Assembly: GCF_001044255.1 (NCBI RefSeq)
Contig: NZ_JYNX01000035.1
Coordinates: forward strand, 153,979 to 217,978
From: Mycolicibacterium chubuense
GTDB lineage: Bacteria > Actinomycetota > Actinomycetes > Mycobacteriales > Mycobacteriaceae
Reading direction: 5' to 3'
Length of the DNA: 64,000 nucleotides
Part shown: positions 24,914 to 36,543 of the stretch, one piece after another
Position numbering within the stretch: position 1 is the first letter of the stretch
Layout of the letters: every line of letters starts with the position of its first letter
Translations under genes and position numbers: made by a program
Notes under the pieces: model-generated
What the model saw: only the letters and a program-made list of their open reading frames with translations
The model's database searches: none
What the model was told of the DNA's origin: nothing

Positions 24914-25894
24914 CTACGCTGTCGCGGCGCACTCGGATTCGGCTGCGGCAGAAGCGAATCGGCGCCGGTAATCCGAGGGGGTGACGCCGATGATCCGGCG
25001 GAAGTGGTGCCGCAGCAGCGTGGCGTTACCGAAGCCCGACTGGTCGGCGATGCCGTCGATGTCCATCGTGGTCTCCTCGAGCAACCGGCGGGCGAAGAGC
25101 ACGCGCTGATCGGTGACCCACTGCATCGGCGTGCGGCCGGTCTCCTCGACGAAGCGGCGCGCGAACGTGCGGCCCGACATGTGCGCCCGGCGCGCCAGCG
25201 ACGTGACGGTGTGCGGCTTGTCCAGGTTGGCCAGGATCCAGTCCAGGTGCGGGGCGAAACGCTCCGAACATCGCACCGGGATCGGCTGGTCGATGTACTG
25301 GCGCTGCCCGCCGTCACGCTGCGGTGGCACCACCATGCGACGAGCGATCTTGTTGGTGATCTCGCTGCCCATCTCGCGGCGCACCAAGTGCAGGCACGCG
25401 TCGATGCCCGCTGCGGTCCCCGCGCTGGTGATCAGGTTGCCGTCGTCGACGAACAGCACGTTGCGGTCCACCTTGGCGGTCGGATACATGCGCGCGAGTT
25501 CGTCGGCGTGCATCCAGTGGGTGGTGCACGGCCGTCCGTCGAGCAGGCCGGCCGCGCCCGCGACGAACGCACCCGAGCACACCGTCAGGATGATCGACCC
25601 GGAGTCGGCGGCCCGGCGAATCGCTTCGAGCGCCTCGGGCAGATACTCCGAACCGCCGATCGCCGGAATGGCGACCAGGTCGGCGCCCACGAGATCGTCG
25701 AGGCCGTGATCGGGGATGATCGTCGCGCCGACCGAGGTGCGCAGCGGCTTACCCGGCTCAGGTCCGCAGACCTTGAAGTCGAAGTTGGGAACGCCGTCGG
25801 CGGAGCGGTCGATGCCGAACACCTCGCAGATCACGCCGAACTCGAACACTGCCAATCCATCGAGGACCAACGCCGACACCGTGCGGATCGTCAT
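24914..25894 (-). CDS. GlxA family transcriptional regulator (DJ-1/PfpI plus AraC HTH)
   Basis: 326 residues. The N-terminal DJ-1/PfpI-like domain (about 5-190) has the nucleophile-elbow cysteine in ILTVCSGAFVAGAAGLL, and the C-terminal AraC/XylS domain (about 215-315) has two helix-turn-helices: TSLARRAHMSGRTFARRFVEETG, cited here only by its first part, and IADQSGFGNATLLRHHF. Proteins of this type sense small metabolites and activate nearby genes. It is adjacent to, but not clearly part of, the polysaccharide locus, and diverges from the small membrane protein gene with 72 bases between. Confidence 0.88.
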   Translation of the reverse strand: MTIRTVSALVLDGLAVFEFGVICEVFGIDRSADGVPNFDFKVCGPEPGKPLRTSVGATIIPDHGLDDLVGADLVAIPAIGGSEYLPEALEAIRRAADSGSIILTVCSGAFVAGAAGLLDGRPCTTHWMHADELARMYPTAKVDRNVLFVDDGNLITSAGTAAGIDACLHLVRREMGSEITNKIARRMVVPPQRDGGQRQYIDQPIPVRCSERFAPHLDWILANLDKPHTVTSLARRAHMSGRTFARRFVEETGRTPMQWVTDQRVLFARRLLEETTMDIDGIADQSGFGNATLLRHHFRRIIGVTPSDYRRRFASAAAESECAATA

Positions 25895-25966
25895 GGCAGC
25901 ATCTTATCCACGGATGTCGCTTCTGCCACTGTTGGCACGATATTTCGTTGGCGCACGATTACTGCC

Positions 25967-26221
25967 ATGAGCATTGCACTGACCTTCCTGATCCTGTCCC
26001 TCCCGTTCGCCCTCGCAGCCGCGCTGACATGGGCGGCTCACCGCTCCGGCGTGCTGCGGCTGCACCGCGAGCAGTTCCGCTTCGCCGCGCCGCTGGCGGG
26101 CCGCCTCTTCGAGGACGACCGTGACCTCTCCCGCGTCGCGCACGATGTGGACGCCATCCGGACCCGCTTCGAACGTCAGCCGTCCTGGCCGCGCTCAAGC
26201 GCCACGGGTGAACGTCGTTAG
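25967..26221 (+). CDS. Small single-span membrane protein of unknown function
   Basis: 84 residues: an N-terminal membrane helix (about 3-24, MSIALTFLILSLPFALAAAL), then a charged cytoplasmic tail with LFEDDRDLSRVAHDVDAIRTRF. The ATG at 25967 begins the hydrophobic segment exactly; the longer open frame upstream is antisense to the regulator gene. It overlaps the convergent hydrolase gene by 27 bases. No function is recognised. Confidence 0.65.
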   Translation: MSIALTFLILSLPFALAAALTWAAHRSGVLRLHREQFRFAAPLAGRLFEDDRDLSRVAHDVDAIRTRFERQPSWPRSSATGERR

Positions 26222-26959
26222 AAACGTCTCGACGGCGTCCCGATATTTCCCCGGGGCGTCGTCGTGCACGAGATGACCGGCCCCGGGCACCTGCACGTAG
26301 GTGGTGCGCCTGCCCACCCGCGCCATCTCGGCCATCTGGCCCGGCGGCGTCACCGAGTTGCCTGCCTCGATCAGCAGCGTCGGCACGTCGACGGCCCGCC
26401 ACTGCTCCCAGTAGTCGCGGGTGCCCCATTCCGCCGCGATCTCGATCCACCGGCGGGGGTGCCCGTGCAGCCGCCACCCCGTCGCCGTGCGGTCGAACGC
26501 CTCCAGGAAGTACCGCCCCGCGACCGGGCCGAACTCCGCATAGACCTGCTCCTCGGCGCCGAACTCGACCGGCAGCGCGTGCACCCACGGCTCCCACGGC
26601 CCCGTCGTCCGGCCGCGGAAATCCGGCGCCATGTCCTCGACGACCACCGCCTCGACCAGTTCCGGCCGGGCCGCGGCCAGACACCACGAGTGCAGGCCGC
26701 CCATCGAGTGGCCGATCATGATCGCCGGCTCCCCCAGCGACCCGACGGCGTCGGCGAGATCGGCGACGAAACGTTCGGTCGAGACCGGGTGGTCGTCGGG
26801 GACCTCGCGACCGCGGTGCCACGGAGCGTCGTAGGTGTGGACCCGGCCCCAGCGGGTCAGCCACGGCAGTTGCCGCGACCACGTGGAGCCCCGGCCCATC
26901 AGCCCGTGCACCAGCACCAGCGGGCGGCCACTGCCGCCCACGGCGGTGAGCAGGTCCAT
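26195..26959 (-). CDS. Alpha/beta hydrolase (Rv3591c-like)
   Basis: 254 residues with the alpha/beta-hydrolase fold: oxyanion-hole HGLMGRGSTW, nucleophile elbow GHSMGGLHSW (catalytic Ser in the middle), and the C-terminal catalytic His in PGAGHLVHDD. The Asp is probably the one in DVPTLLIEAGN or nearby. Position, directly divergent from mhuD and lpqF, matches the M. tuberculosis Rv3591c locus. ATG at 26959 is chosen because the frame beyond runs antisense through mhuD. Natural substrate is unknown; an ester or lipid hydrolase is likely. Confidence 0.85.
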   Translation of the reverse strand: MDLLTAVGGSGRPLVLVHGLMGRGSTWSRQLPWLTRWGRVHTYDAPWHRGREVPDDHPVSTERFVADLADAVGSLGEPAIMIGHSMGGLHSWCLAAARPELVEAVVVEDMAPDFRGRTTGPWEPWVHALPVEFGAEEQVYAEFGPVAGRYFLEAFDRTATGWRLHGHPRRWIEIAAEWGTRDYWEQWRAVDVPTLLIEAGNSVTPPGQMAEMARVGRRTTYVQVPGAGHLVHDDAPGKYRDAVETFLTTFTRGA

Positions 26960-26998
26960 GGGGTCATCATGCCGGGGCCACGCGGTAGCCTGAACGCC

Positions 26999-27340
26999 AT
27001 GTCCGAGCAGAACGCCAAGCCGACACCGGTGGTGAAGATCAACGCGATCGAGGTCCCGCCCGGCGCCGGCCCGGAACTGGAGAAGCGGTTCGCCCACCGC
27101 GCCCACGCCGTCGACAACCAAGCCGGTTTCCTCGGCTTCCAGCTGCTGCGCCCGATAAAGGGCGAGGACCGGTACTTCGTCGTCACGCAGTGGGAGTCCG
27201 AAGAGGCGTTCCAGGCATGGGCCAGCGGACCGGCCATCGAGGCGCACGCCGGTGAGCGTGCCAACCCGGTCGCCAAGGGCGCGTCGCTGCTCGAGTTCGA
27301 GGTTGTGCTCGACGTTGCAGGAACCCGCACCGACGCGTAG
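26999..27340 (+). CDS. mhuD: Haem-degrading monooxygenase MhuD
   Basis: 113-residue ABM-fold dimeric enzyme that opens haem to free iron, giving mycobilin in mycobacteria. The core VVKINAIEVPPGAGPELEK, FLGFQLLRPIKGEDRYFV and WESEEAFQAWASGPA matches MhuD (Rv3592). The haem-ligand histidine in AHAGERANPVA, the distal Asn in VKINAI and the Trp in FQAWA are present. The ATG at 26999 adds about nine residues before the usual start. It sits 39 bases from the divergent hydrolase and overlaps or abuts lpqF, the same order as in M. tuberculosis. Confidence 0.95.
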   Translation: MSEQNAKPTPVVKINAIEVPPGAGPELEKRFAHRAHAVDNQAGFLGFQLLRPIKGEDRYFVVTQWESEEAFQAWASGPAIEAHAGERANPVAKGASLLEFEVVLDVAGTRTDA

Positions 27341-28679
27341 GGCCGCCGGGGCTCGACGCCGAGTGACCGCCTGCGCGGTCGCGCTGCTGTCCGTCGCAGC
27401 CCTGGCGTGCGGCTGCACCGGTACCCGACCCGCCCCGGCCGACGCCGCCTACGGCGTCCCCATCCAGATCAACACCCCGCAGGGTCTGCGCGCCAAGCAG
27501 ACGATGGACATGCTCAACAGCGACTGGCCCATCGGGGAGAACGGCGTGCGCACCCTGGCGGCGCCGCAGGTCCTCGAGGCCGTCGGCGTGACGATGGACC
27601 GGATGTGGTGGGACCGGCCGTTCACCGTGACCAAGGTCGACGTCGGCGCCGGCAGCGCCACCCTGCACGTGCTCACGTCCTACGGGGTGGCTCAGACGAT
27701 CGAACTGCGCACCGACGACGCCGGCATGGTCGACCGGTTCTCGGCCGAGCTCGTGCCGCCGCGGATCACGTCGTGGCCCGACGTCGACAGGGAGCTGACG
27801 AAGTCGGGCGCGAAGTACTCCTACCAGGTGGCCAAGGTGACCGACGGACGGTGCACGAAGGTGGCGGGCACCAACACCGAGATGTCGCTGCCGCTGGCGT
27901 CGATCTTCAAGCTGTACGTGCTCTACGCCCTGTCCGACGCGGTCAAGGCCCACACGGTCGCATGGACCGACCCCCTGACCATCACGACCGAGGCCAAGGC
28001 CGTCGGTTCCTCGGGCTTCGACAAGCTGCCGCCGGGCGCGACGGTGACGGTGCGCGACGCCGCGCAACAGATGATCTCCGCGAGCGACAACATGGCCACC
28101 GACCTGCTCATCGAGCGGATGGGCCCCCGCGCCATCGAACGCGCCCTGGTGGCCGCGGGCCATCACGACCCGGCGAGCATGACGCCGTTCCCGACCATGC
28201 ACGAGCTGTTCTCGGTGGGCTGGGGCGAACCCAACCTCCGCGAACAGTGGAAGCAGGCCACCCCCGCCGGCCGTGCGCAACTGCTGCAGCAGACCAACGC
28301 GCGACCCTACGAGCCGGATCCGCAGCGCACCCACATGCCGGCCTCCGACATCGGCGCCGAGTGGTACGCCAGCGCCGCCGACATCTGCCGACTGCACGCC
28401 GCGCTGCAGCGCAACGCGACCGGCGAGGCCGCACCGGTGCACGACATCCTGTCCGTCGTGCCCGGGATCGACCTGGACCGCACGCTGTGGCCCTACATCG
28501 GGGCCAAGGCCGGCAACCTGCCCGGCGATCTGACGTTCAGCTGGTACGCCGAGGACCGCACCGGTCAGGGCTGGGTGGTCAGCATGCAGACCAACTGGTC
28601 GCAGTACCGCAGCCCGACCGCGGCGTCCTGGCTGCTGTCGATCGCCCGGCAGATGTTCGGCATGGTGGCGCCGCGGTAG
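27315..28679 (+). CDS. lpqF: Serine beta-lactamase-like lipoprotein LpqF
   Basis: About 454 residues. An Arg-rich N-terminus and hydrophobic stretch end in a lipobox-like ALACGCTG, so it is probably lipid-anchored. The C-terminal penicillin-binding/beta-lactamase domain has SIFK (S-x-x-K), SDN in SASDNMATDLL, and KAG in place of KTG. Together with position after mhuD this identifies LpqF (Rv3593). The start is uncertain: TTG 27315 gives a positively charged signal peptide but overlaps mhuD by 26 bases; GTG 27363 avoids the overlap but lacks charge. Physiological substrate unknown. Confidence 0.85.
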   Translation: MQEPAPTRRAAGARRRVTACAVALLSVAALACGCTGTRPAPADAAYGVPIQINTPQGLRAKQTMDMLNSDWPIGENGVRTLAAPQVLEAVGVTMDRMWWDRPFTVTKVDVGAGSATLHVLTSYGVAQTIELRTDDAGMVDRFSAELVPPRITSWPDVDRELTKSGAKYSYQVAKVTDGRCTKVAGTNTEMSLPLASIFKLYVLYALSDAVKAHTVAWTDPLTITTEAKAVGSSGFDKLPPGATVTVRDAAQQMISASDNMATDLLIERMGPRAIERALVAAGHHDPASMTPFPTMHELFSVGWGEPNLREQWKQATPAGRAQLLQQTNARPYEPDPQRTHMPASDIGAEWYASAADICRLHAALQRNATGEAAPVHDILSVVPGIDLDRTLWPYIGAKAGNLPGDLTFSWYAEDRTGQGWVVSMQTNWSQYRSPTAASWLLSIARQMFGMVAPR

Positions 28680-28680
28680 C

Positions 28681-29232
28681 TCAGGGCTGCGCGTGCAGGG
28701 TCCAGGCGTGCCCGCGAAAGTGCATCACGGTCGCGCTCACCGGTGCGATGTCGATGCGCCAGAACGACTTCGGCGGCGCATCGAGCACGACCAGCATCGC
28801 GGCGCGGATCACCGCCGGATGGGTGACGGCGAGAACCCGGATCCGCTCGGCGGTCAGCGCTTCCATCCACCCGCGGACCCGCTCGATGAGGTCGATGACG
28901 GTCTCGCCGCCGTGCGGCGCCTGCGCCGGGTCGGTCAGCCAGATCGCCAGTTCGGCGGGCGGCACCCGGCCCAGCACCTCGCCGCGCCACCGTCCGCAGT
29001 CCAGGTCGGCGAGCCGGGGTTCGATCTGCGGGTGCGCGCCGAGCAGGTCGGCGGTCTGGATGGTCCGCGCCTCCGGACCGCAGTAGACGCGGTCGGCGCC
29101 GCGCAGGTCGATCCCCGCACCGGCCTGCCTGCGCCCCAGTGCGTTGAGCGGTTCGTCGGTGGGAAATCGTCCGGCCGCCATCGCGTCGGTCATGCCGTGC
29201 GACACGAAGGTCAGCCGGACGACCTCGCTCAC
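28681..29232 (-). CDS. Histidine phosphatase superfamily protein with altered RHG motif
   Basis: 183 residues of the phosphoglycerate-mutase-like fold. The first motif, usually Arg-His-Gly, reads FVSHGMTDA, so the phosphohistidine is present but the partner arginine is Ser. Other core positions are kept: YCGPEARTIQTADLL, HGGETVIDLIERVRGWM and the second histidine in VLAVTHPAVIR. GTG at 29232 overlaps the cbtA stop by four bases (GTGA), so it belongs to the cobalamin-riboswitch transcript. A CobC-like (alpha-ribazole phosphate) role would fit that context but is only inference; the changed motif could also mean lowered activity. Confidence 0.8.
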   Translation of the reverse strand: MSEVVRLTFVSHGMTDAMAAGRFPTDEPLNALGRRQAGAGIDLRGADRVYCGPEARTIQTADLLGAHPQIEPRLADLDCGRWRGEVLGRVPPAELAIWLTDPAQAPHGGETVIDLIERVRGWMEALTAERIRVLAVTHPAVIRAAMLVVLDAPPKSFWRIDIAPVSATVMHFRGHAWTLHAQP

Positions 29233-30020
29233 GATGACCAGACGTCCTGCTTTCGCTCCCCGAGCAGACGCGACACCAGCGCGGCGAAGACCAGTCCGAT
29301 CGTCGCGTAGACGACCACCTGCGTGCCGAGCGAGGCGAGCCGGAACTCGTAGAGCACGTCGGCGGGGAAACCGCCGTACAGGATCGTGCCCGCGTCGTCG
29401 ACCAGCGGACCCGGCGTCTCGTCCACCGTCGGCAACGCCAGCATCACGGCGGCGACCGCGACGACGTACGCGCCGGCGGCCGCCAGCGTGGCGTTCCACC
29501 CGCCGAGCCGCCCCGCCAGCCGCCGCCCGAGGATCACCGCGCCCACCAGCAGCGCGGCCGAGACCACCACCATCAGCAGGTAGAGAAGTGTGCGCTGGCG
29601 GATCGTCTCGTCGAGGCTGAGCGCAGGCGGGCTGGCCGGGTACTTCAGGAACGGCACGACGTACAGGCTGAGCAGCATGCCGCCCGCGACGTAGACCGCC
29701 AACAGGCGCGCGGAGACGTCGCCCACCCGGCCGTAGGCCACCGCGAAGACGACGGCGAACAGTGCGCCGATCGCGACGCTGAACAGCAACACACCCAGAC
29801 CCATCCCGATGTTGGCCTGGATGGCGCGGCTGAAGCCGCCACCCGCCTCGCCGTGGCTGTGTCCGCCGTGTTCCATCGCCTCGTGGGCGGCGCCCACGCC
29901 GTCCTCATAGGCGATGGCCTTGTCGATCTGCGGCTCGACGAACAGCCGCGCGAAAAGAAACGCCAGCACACCGGCGACGGCGCCGGCCAGCAGGCCGCGC
30001 CCGATGATCTGCTTCTCCAT
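29229..30020 (-). CDS. cbtA: CbtA family cobalt transporter subunit
   Basis: 263-residue membrane protein with about six helices, beginning MEKQIIGRGLLAGAVAGVLAFLFARLFVEP, the CbtA opening (shown in part). A His-rich loop EHGGHSHGEAGGG (about 49-62) is a probable metal site. CbtA with the small CbtB is a predicted cobalt importer found under cobalamin riboswitches. Gap to cbtB is 26 bases; the 3' end overlaps the phosphatase-like gene. Transport activity is predicted from family and context, not from catalytic residues. Confidence 0.9.
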   Translation of the reverse strand: MEKQIIGRGLLAGAVAGVLAFLFARLFVEPQIDKAIAYEDGVGAAHEAMEHGGHSHGEAGGGFSRAIQANIGMGLGVLLFSVAIGALFAVVFAVAYGRVGDVSARLLAVYVAGGMLLSLYVVPFLKYPASPPALSLDETIRQRTLLYLLMVVVSAALLVGAVILGRRLAGRLGGWNATLAAAGAYVVAVAAVMLALPTVDETPGPLVDDAGTILYGGFPADVLYEFRLASLGTQVVVYATIGLVFAALVSRLLGERKQDVWSS

Positions 30021-30046
30021 GTTCGGTTGTCCCCTGGGTCGCCGGG

Positions 30047-30262
30047 TCAGTGGCAGGGGAAGCCGAGCAGGTGCCGCCCGTCGTGCAGGAACTCGTGAAT
30101 GGCGGTGTTGGCGCCGAACACCGAGGTGGCGCCCTGGTCGAGGCCGACGAAGTACAGCGTCAGCAGCGCGAAGAACGCCGTCAGCGACAGCCAGAGCACC
30201 GCCTTGGTGGCGGAGAAGTCGATGGCCTTCGCGCGTGTGGTGGGGGCGTGAGGAGCGGTCAT
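30047..30262 (-). CDS. cbtB: CbtB domain small membrane protein
   Basis: 71 residues: one membrane helix (about 18-40, KAVLWLSLTAFFALLTLYFV) and a C-terminal conserved segment HEFLHDGRHLLGFPCH with several histidines and a terminal Cys-His that could bind cobalt. It is the first gene after the cobalamin riboswitch. GGAAAGGA lies just upstream of the ATG at 30262; the longer frame to 30685 crosses the riboswitch and the clpC1 end and is not coding. Confidence 0.92.
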   Translation of the reverse strand: MTAPHAPTTRAKAIDFSATKAVLWLSLTAFFALLTLYFVGLDQGATSVFGANTAIHEFLHDGRHLLGFPCH

Positions 30263-30304
30263 GGTGAGTCCTTTCCGGGATTTCGCGTCCCAGTCGGCGG
30301 GTGC

Positions 30305-30397
30305 CGACGGCATCGGGTCTGACTGTTCACAGTGGCGCGACCGTTCTGGAGTCTCACCAGATTCCGATTTCCGTCGATGACAAGCAGGATCGTATGA
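30305..30397 (-). promoter_or_regulatory. Cobalamin riboswitch
   Basis: On the minus strand the leader of cbtB has, in order, GGAATCTGGTGAGACTCCAG, then CGGTCGCGCCACTGTGA and a B12-box-like AGTCAGACCCGATGCC. These are the conserved core elements of the cobalamin riboswitch class (Rfam RF00174), in the right spacing. It should lower cbtBA and phosphatase expression when cobalamin is plentiful. Ends are approximate. The final pairing GCCGAC/GTCGGC near 30295-30312 could take part in the expression switch. Confidence 0.9.
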
Positions 30398-30398
30398 C

Positions 30399-30433
30399 AA
30401 ACGGGCGGCCACTGGTGAAGTGACCGCCCGTTT
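30399..30433 (-). terminator. Intrinsic terminator-like hairpin after clpC1
   Basis: AAACGGGCGG and CCGCCCGTTT form a long stem (arms 30399-30413 and 30419-30433, one mismatch, five-base loop), 14 bases after the clpC1 stop and just before the riboswitch. The T-run after the stem is short. It separates clpC1 transcription from the riboswitch unit. Confidence 0.75.
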
Positions 30434-30446
30434 GCGTGATCGTGCG

Positions 30447-32990
<2,544 letters not shown>

Positions 32991-33266
32991 CCGTGGTTAC
33001 CTGCTCTCCATCGCATAGGTAGGCACACGCACGAGAAAGTGCTCTGCACCTGCCGTCCACTGTAATGGGCGGCGGCCCCGGGTGCCCCGCCTGTCGCCCC
33101 GGTTCACCGCCGGCTGAAACCGGCGATGGCAACGGGAGCGGATGCGGTGACCACCCGGCACTGCCCAGACCAACGCGTCGGGCCCGGATTTCGTTTCGTC
33201 CCGAGCGCCCGGGTGGGTTCGCCGCGAGCGAACGATCACCCCGGAAAGTGTGCTGGCAACGAGGCC

Positions 33267-33608
33267 CTACGTTGCCTCGTGGAACGCGTCGATGACATCA
33301 GCGGGGATTCTGCCGCGAGTGGAGACGTTGTGACCGTTGCGGCGCGCCCACTCCCTGATTGCCGCGCTCTGCTCGCGGTCGATGGCGGCGCGACCCCGGC
33401 CGGTACCGACGGCGCGGCCGCGGCGACGGCCACCGACCCGGCGGCCCGCCTCGACCCACTGCTTGAGATCGTTGCGGAGTTTGGCGGCGTTCTTGGCGGA
33501 CAGGTCGATCTCGTAACTCACTCCGTCGAGACCGAATTCGACGGTCTCGTCGGCGGCGCCTTCACCGTCGAAATCGTCGACGAGGGTGACGGTGACTTTC
33601 TTGGCCAT
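33267..33608 (-). CDS. lsr2: Nucleoid-associated protein Lsr2
   Basis: 113-residue H-NS-like DNA-bridging protein. The N-terminal oligomerisation half starts [17 protein letters not shown], and the C-terminal DNA-binding half has [19 protein letters not shown] with the minor-groove RGR, ending [11 protein letters not shown]. It silences AT-rich, often horizontally acquired, DNA; the polysaccharide locus would be a natural target. ATG 33608 is chosen over the upstream codon at 33641. The 115 bases to lysS hold the promoter region; no gene there. Confidence 0.97.
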   Translation of the reverse strand: MAKKVTVTLVDDFDGEGAADETVEFGLDGVSYEIDLSAKNAAKLRNDLKQWVEAGRRVGGRRRGRAVGTGRGRAAIDREQSAAIREWARRNGHNVSTRGRIPADVIDAFHEAT

Positions 33609-33723
33609 GGCCAGTGCCCTTCTGTACGCGCTGCGCGACACAAATGCTCGCTAGGCTCCCAATCCCCGGCACCAATCTGCCATAAATGGGGTTGCCATTC
33701 AACAACGCGACAATCGCGGCGGT

Positions 33724-35265
33724 TCAGTAGCCGTGCCGACGAACAATCGGGAACAAAACCGTCTCCCTAATGGACAGCCCTGTCAACGCCATGAGCAGGC
33801 GGTCGATGCCCATTCCGGTACCCGTTGTCGGGGGCATGCCGTACTCGAGCGCGGACAGAAAATCCTCGTCGAGCGCCATTGCTTCGTCATCGCCCGCGGC
33901 CGCGGCGCGCGCTTGGGCTTCGAACCTTTCCCGCTGGATCACCGGATCGATCAGTTCGGAATAGCCGGTCGCGAGTTCGATGTGACGAATGTAGAGATCC
34001 CATTTTTCGGTGACGCCGTCGATACTGCGATGCTCGCGGGTCAGCGGTGTGGTCTCCACCGGGAAGTCGCGGACGAATGTCGGCGCCCACAAAGTGTCGC
34101 CGACCGCGTGCTCCCACAGTTCCTCCACCAATTTCCCGTGCCCATATCCGCGATCACGGGGAATCTCGACACCGAGTCGGTCGGCGATCTGCCAGAGCCG
34201 TTCGGCGGAAGTCTGCGGCGTGATCTCCTCCCCGAGCGCTTCGGACAAAGACGGATACATTCCGACGCTGTCCCATTCGCCGTCGAGGTCGTAGACACTT
34301 CCGTCGGGCAAAGTCACCTGGCGCGTGCCGATCGCCTCGTCGGCGACCTCCTGGATGAGTTCTCGCGTCACCTTCGCGGAATCGTCGTATGTACCGTAGG
34401 CCTGATAAGTCTCCAGCATCGCGAATTCGGGGGAATGGGTGGAATCGGCGCCTTCGTTTCGGAACACCCGATTCAACTCGAAAACCCGGTCGAAACCGCC
34501 GACGACGCAACGCTTGAGAAAAAGTTCCGGGGCAATGCGCAGATAAAGATCCGCGTCGAGCGCATTGGAGTGGGTGACGAAGGGACGCGCCGCCGCGCCG
34601 CCGGCCAGCGTCTGCAGCATGGGGGTCTCGACCTCGAGGAAGCCCCGCCGCTCCAGCGCCGAGCGCACGGCCCGCACCACCGCGATGCGCTGGCGGGCGA
34701 TGGTGCGCGCCTCGGGGCGCACGATGAGATCCACGTAGCGCTGCCGCACCCGTGCCTCTTCGCTCATCTCCTTGTGCGCCACCGGCAGCGGCCGCAACGA
34801 CTTGGACGCGATTTGCCAGGAGTCGGCCAGCACAGACAATTCGCCGCGCCGCGAACTGATGACCTCCCCGTGCACGAACACGATGTCGCCGAGATCGACG
34901 TCGGCCTTCCACGCGTCGAGTGATTCCTGGCCGACGCGGTCCAGGCTGATCATCGCCTGCAGCTGGGTGCCGTCGCCCTCCTGCAGCGTCGCGAAGCAGA
35001 GCTTGCCGGAGTTACGGGCGAAGATGACCCGGCCCGACACCCCAACCAGCGTGCCGGTCGTCTCGTCGGCGGCGAGCGCGGGGAACGCCTGGCGCACCTC
35101 GGCGAGGGTGTGGGTGCGCGCCACCTCGACGGGATAGGGCTCGCGACCCTCGTCGAGCAACTTCTGGCGCTTCGCCTGACGGATCCGGAACTGCTCGGGG
35201 AGGTCGTCGGGGATGTCCCCGGGGATGTCACTGGCCAGATCTGCGTTGCCGGATTCGTCGGTCAC
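33724..35265 (-). CDS. lysS: Lysyl-tRNA synthetase (class II)
   Basis: 513 residues: N-terminal OB-fold anticodon-binding domain (about 65-165), then the class II catalytic core with motif 2 [22 protein letters not shown] (partly shown) and motif 3 [15 protein letters not shown] near the end. It charges tRNA-Lys with lysine. Third-position GC is near total in the 5' part (above about 34,575) but clearly lower in the 3' part, an internal change discussed in the findings. The start lies 23 bases from the divergent D-serine-dehydratase-like gene. Confidence 0.97.
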   Translation of the reverse strand: MTDESGNADLASDIPGDIPDDLPEQFRIRQAKRQKLLDEGREPYPVEVARTHTLAEVRQAFPALAADETTGTLVGVSGRVIFARNSGKLCFATLQEGDGTQLQAMISLDRVGQESLDAWKADVDLGDIVFVHGEVISSRRGELSVLADSWQIASKSLRPLPVAHKEMSEEARVRQRYVDLIVRPEARTIARQRIAVVRAVRSALERRGFLEVETPMLQTLAGGAAARPFVTHSNALDADLYLRIAPELFLKRCVVGGFDRVFELNRVFRNEGADSTHSPEFAMLETYQAYGTYDDSAKVTRELIQEVADEAIGTRQVTLPDGSVYDLDGEWDSVGMYPSLSEALGEEITPQTSAERLWQIADRLGVEIPRDRGYGHGKLVEELWEHAVGDTLWAPTFVRDFPVETTPLTREHRSIDGVTEKWDLYIRHIELATGYSELIDPVIQRERFEAQARAAAAGDDEAMALDEDFLSALEYGMPPTTGTGMGIDRLLMALTGLSIRETVLFPIVRRHGY

Positions 35266-35288
35266 GACGTGCCAGCTTAAATGAACGG

Positions 35289-36512
35289 GTGACCGTGCCC
35301 GCAGCTGCCGACGAGCCGCTGGACTGGCGCTTCAAGGGCGTCCCGGTGCAGTGGTGGGGTCGCACGGCCGCCGAGATCGTCGCCGAGGGACCCCGGTGGT
35401 CCGACGACGACGCCCCCGGTCCGGTCTGCGTGCTGCGCGCCGAGGCGCTGACGCACAACCTGGAGACGATGGCGGCGTGGTGCCGGCAGCGCGGTGTGGA
35501 GTTGGCTCCCCACGGCAAGACGCACATGGCGCCGCAGCTGGCCGCGCGCCAGCTCGCGGCCGGAGCGTGTGCGATCACCGTGGCCACCGTGGCGCAGGCC
35601 GCGGTCTACCGCGCCTTCGGGGTGACGTCACTGGTCTTGGCGGGCGAACTCGTGGACCGCGCCGGGCTGGCCTGGGTGGGCGCCGAGCTCGACGCCGACC
35701 CGCAGCTGACGTTCACGTGCTGGGTGGACTCGGTGCGCGGCGTGGAGCTGATGACGGCGGGGCTGGCCGGCTCGAGCCGCCCGGTCGACGTGTGCGTCGA
35801 GGTGGGGATTCCCGGCGGCCGAAGCGGCTGCCGGGATCGCGCCGAGATCGACGCCGTCGCCCGTGCTGTCGCGGCCTCCCCGCGGCTGCGGCTGGCGGGC
35901 GTCGCCGGATACGAGGCGGCCGTCGGACAGAAGCTGACGCCGCAGGAGCAGGACGTGGTGGCCGAGCACCTGCGACTGCTGCGCGCGACGGCGATCGGGC
36001 TGGCGCCGCTGGTGCAGACCGAGTCGATGATGGTCAGCGCGGGCGGGAGCACATACTTCGACGCCGTCGCCGACGCGCTGACCGGGTGGCCCGGCGAGGT
36101 CCCGGTGCGCACGGTGCTGCGCAGTGGGTGCTACCTGACCCACGATCACGGGATCTATCAGCGGACGTCGCCGCTGACCCGGGACGGCGGCGACGCGCTG
36201 CGGCCGGCGTTCGAGGTACGCGCGGCGGTGGTGTCCCGGCCGGAACCGGAGCTGGCCGTGGTCGCGATGGGCCGGCGTGACGTCGGATTCGACCAGGGCC
36301 TGCCGATGCCGCTCGATCTGCCCGGCAGCGCGTTGACCACGCTGTACGACCAGCACGCCAATCTGCGGCTCGGCGGCGCCGACAGCGCCGACGTCGGGCA
36401 GTGGCTGCGGTTCGGGATCTCGCACCCCTGCACCGTGTTCGACAAGTGGCGGCTGATCCCCGTGCTCGACGCCGGGGACCGGGTGGTCGACCTGATCCGG
36501 ACGTACTTTTAG
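35289..36512 (+). CDS. D-serine dehydratase-like / D-threonine aldolase family PLP enzyme
   Basis: 407 residues of the fold-type III (alanine racemase) family. The PLP lysine is in [19 protein letters not shown] (shown in part), [10 protein letters not shown] is a phosphate-binding stretch, and the C-terminal domain has [13 protein letters not shown], whose His and Cys match the zinc ligands of eukaryotic-type D-serine dehydratase. A PLP- and metal-dependent dehydratase or aldolase acting on a D-hydroxy-amino acid is expected. GTG start at 35289. It lies between lysS and coaX, pointing away from lysS and converging on coaX. Confidence 0.88.
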   Translation: MTVPAAADEPLDWRFKGVPVQWWGRTAAEIVAEGPRWSDDDAPGPVCVLRAEALTHNLETMAAWCRQRGVELAPHGKTHMAPQLAARQLAAGACAITVATVAQAAVYRAFGVTSLVLAGELVDRAGLAWVGAELDADPQLTFTCWVDSVRGVELMTAGLAGSSRPVDVCVEVGIPGGRSGCRDRAEIDAVARAVAASPRLRLAGVAGYEAAVGQKLTPQEQDVVAEHLRLLRATAIGLAPLVQTESMMVSAGGSTYFDAVADALTGWPGEVPVRTVLRSGCYLTHDHGIYQRTSPLTRDGGDALRPAFEVRAAVVSRPEPELAVVAMGRRDVGFDQGLPMPLDLPGSALTTLYDQHANLRLGGADSADVGQWLRFGISHPCTVFDKWRLIPVLDAGDRVVDLIRTYF

Positions 36513-36543
36513 CGCGGCCCTGACAAGCAGGCCGCTCGGCCTT

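Noticed and set aside
24758-25966. Long plus-strand frame ahead of the small membrane protein.
   Set aside because: It is the antisense of the GlxA-type regulator in high-GC DNA; the true start is the ATG at 25967.
33108-33125. Hairpin CGCCGG-CTGAAA-CCGGCG between lsr2 and clpC1 as a terminator.
   Set aside because: Short stem and no T-run; could occur by chance in this GC content.
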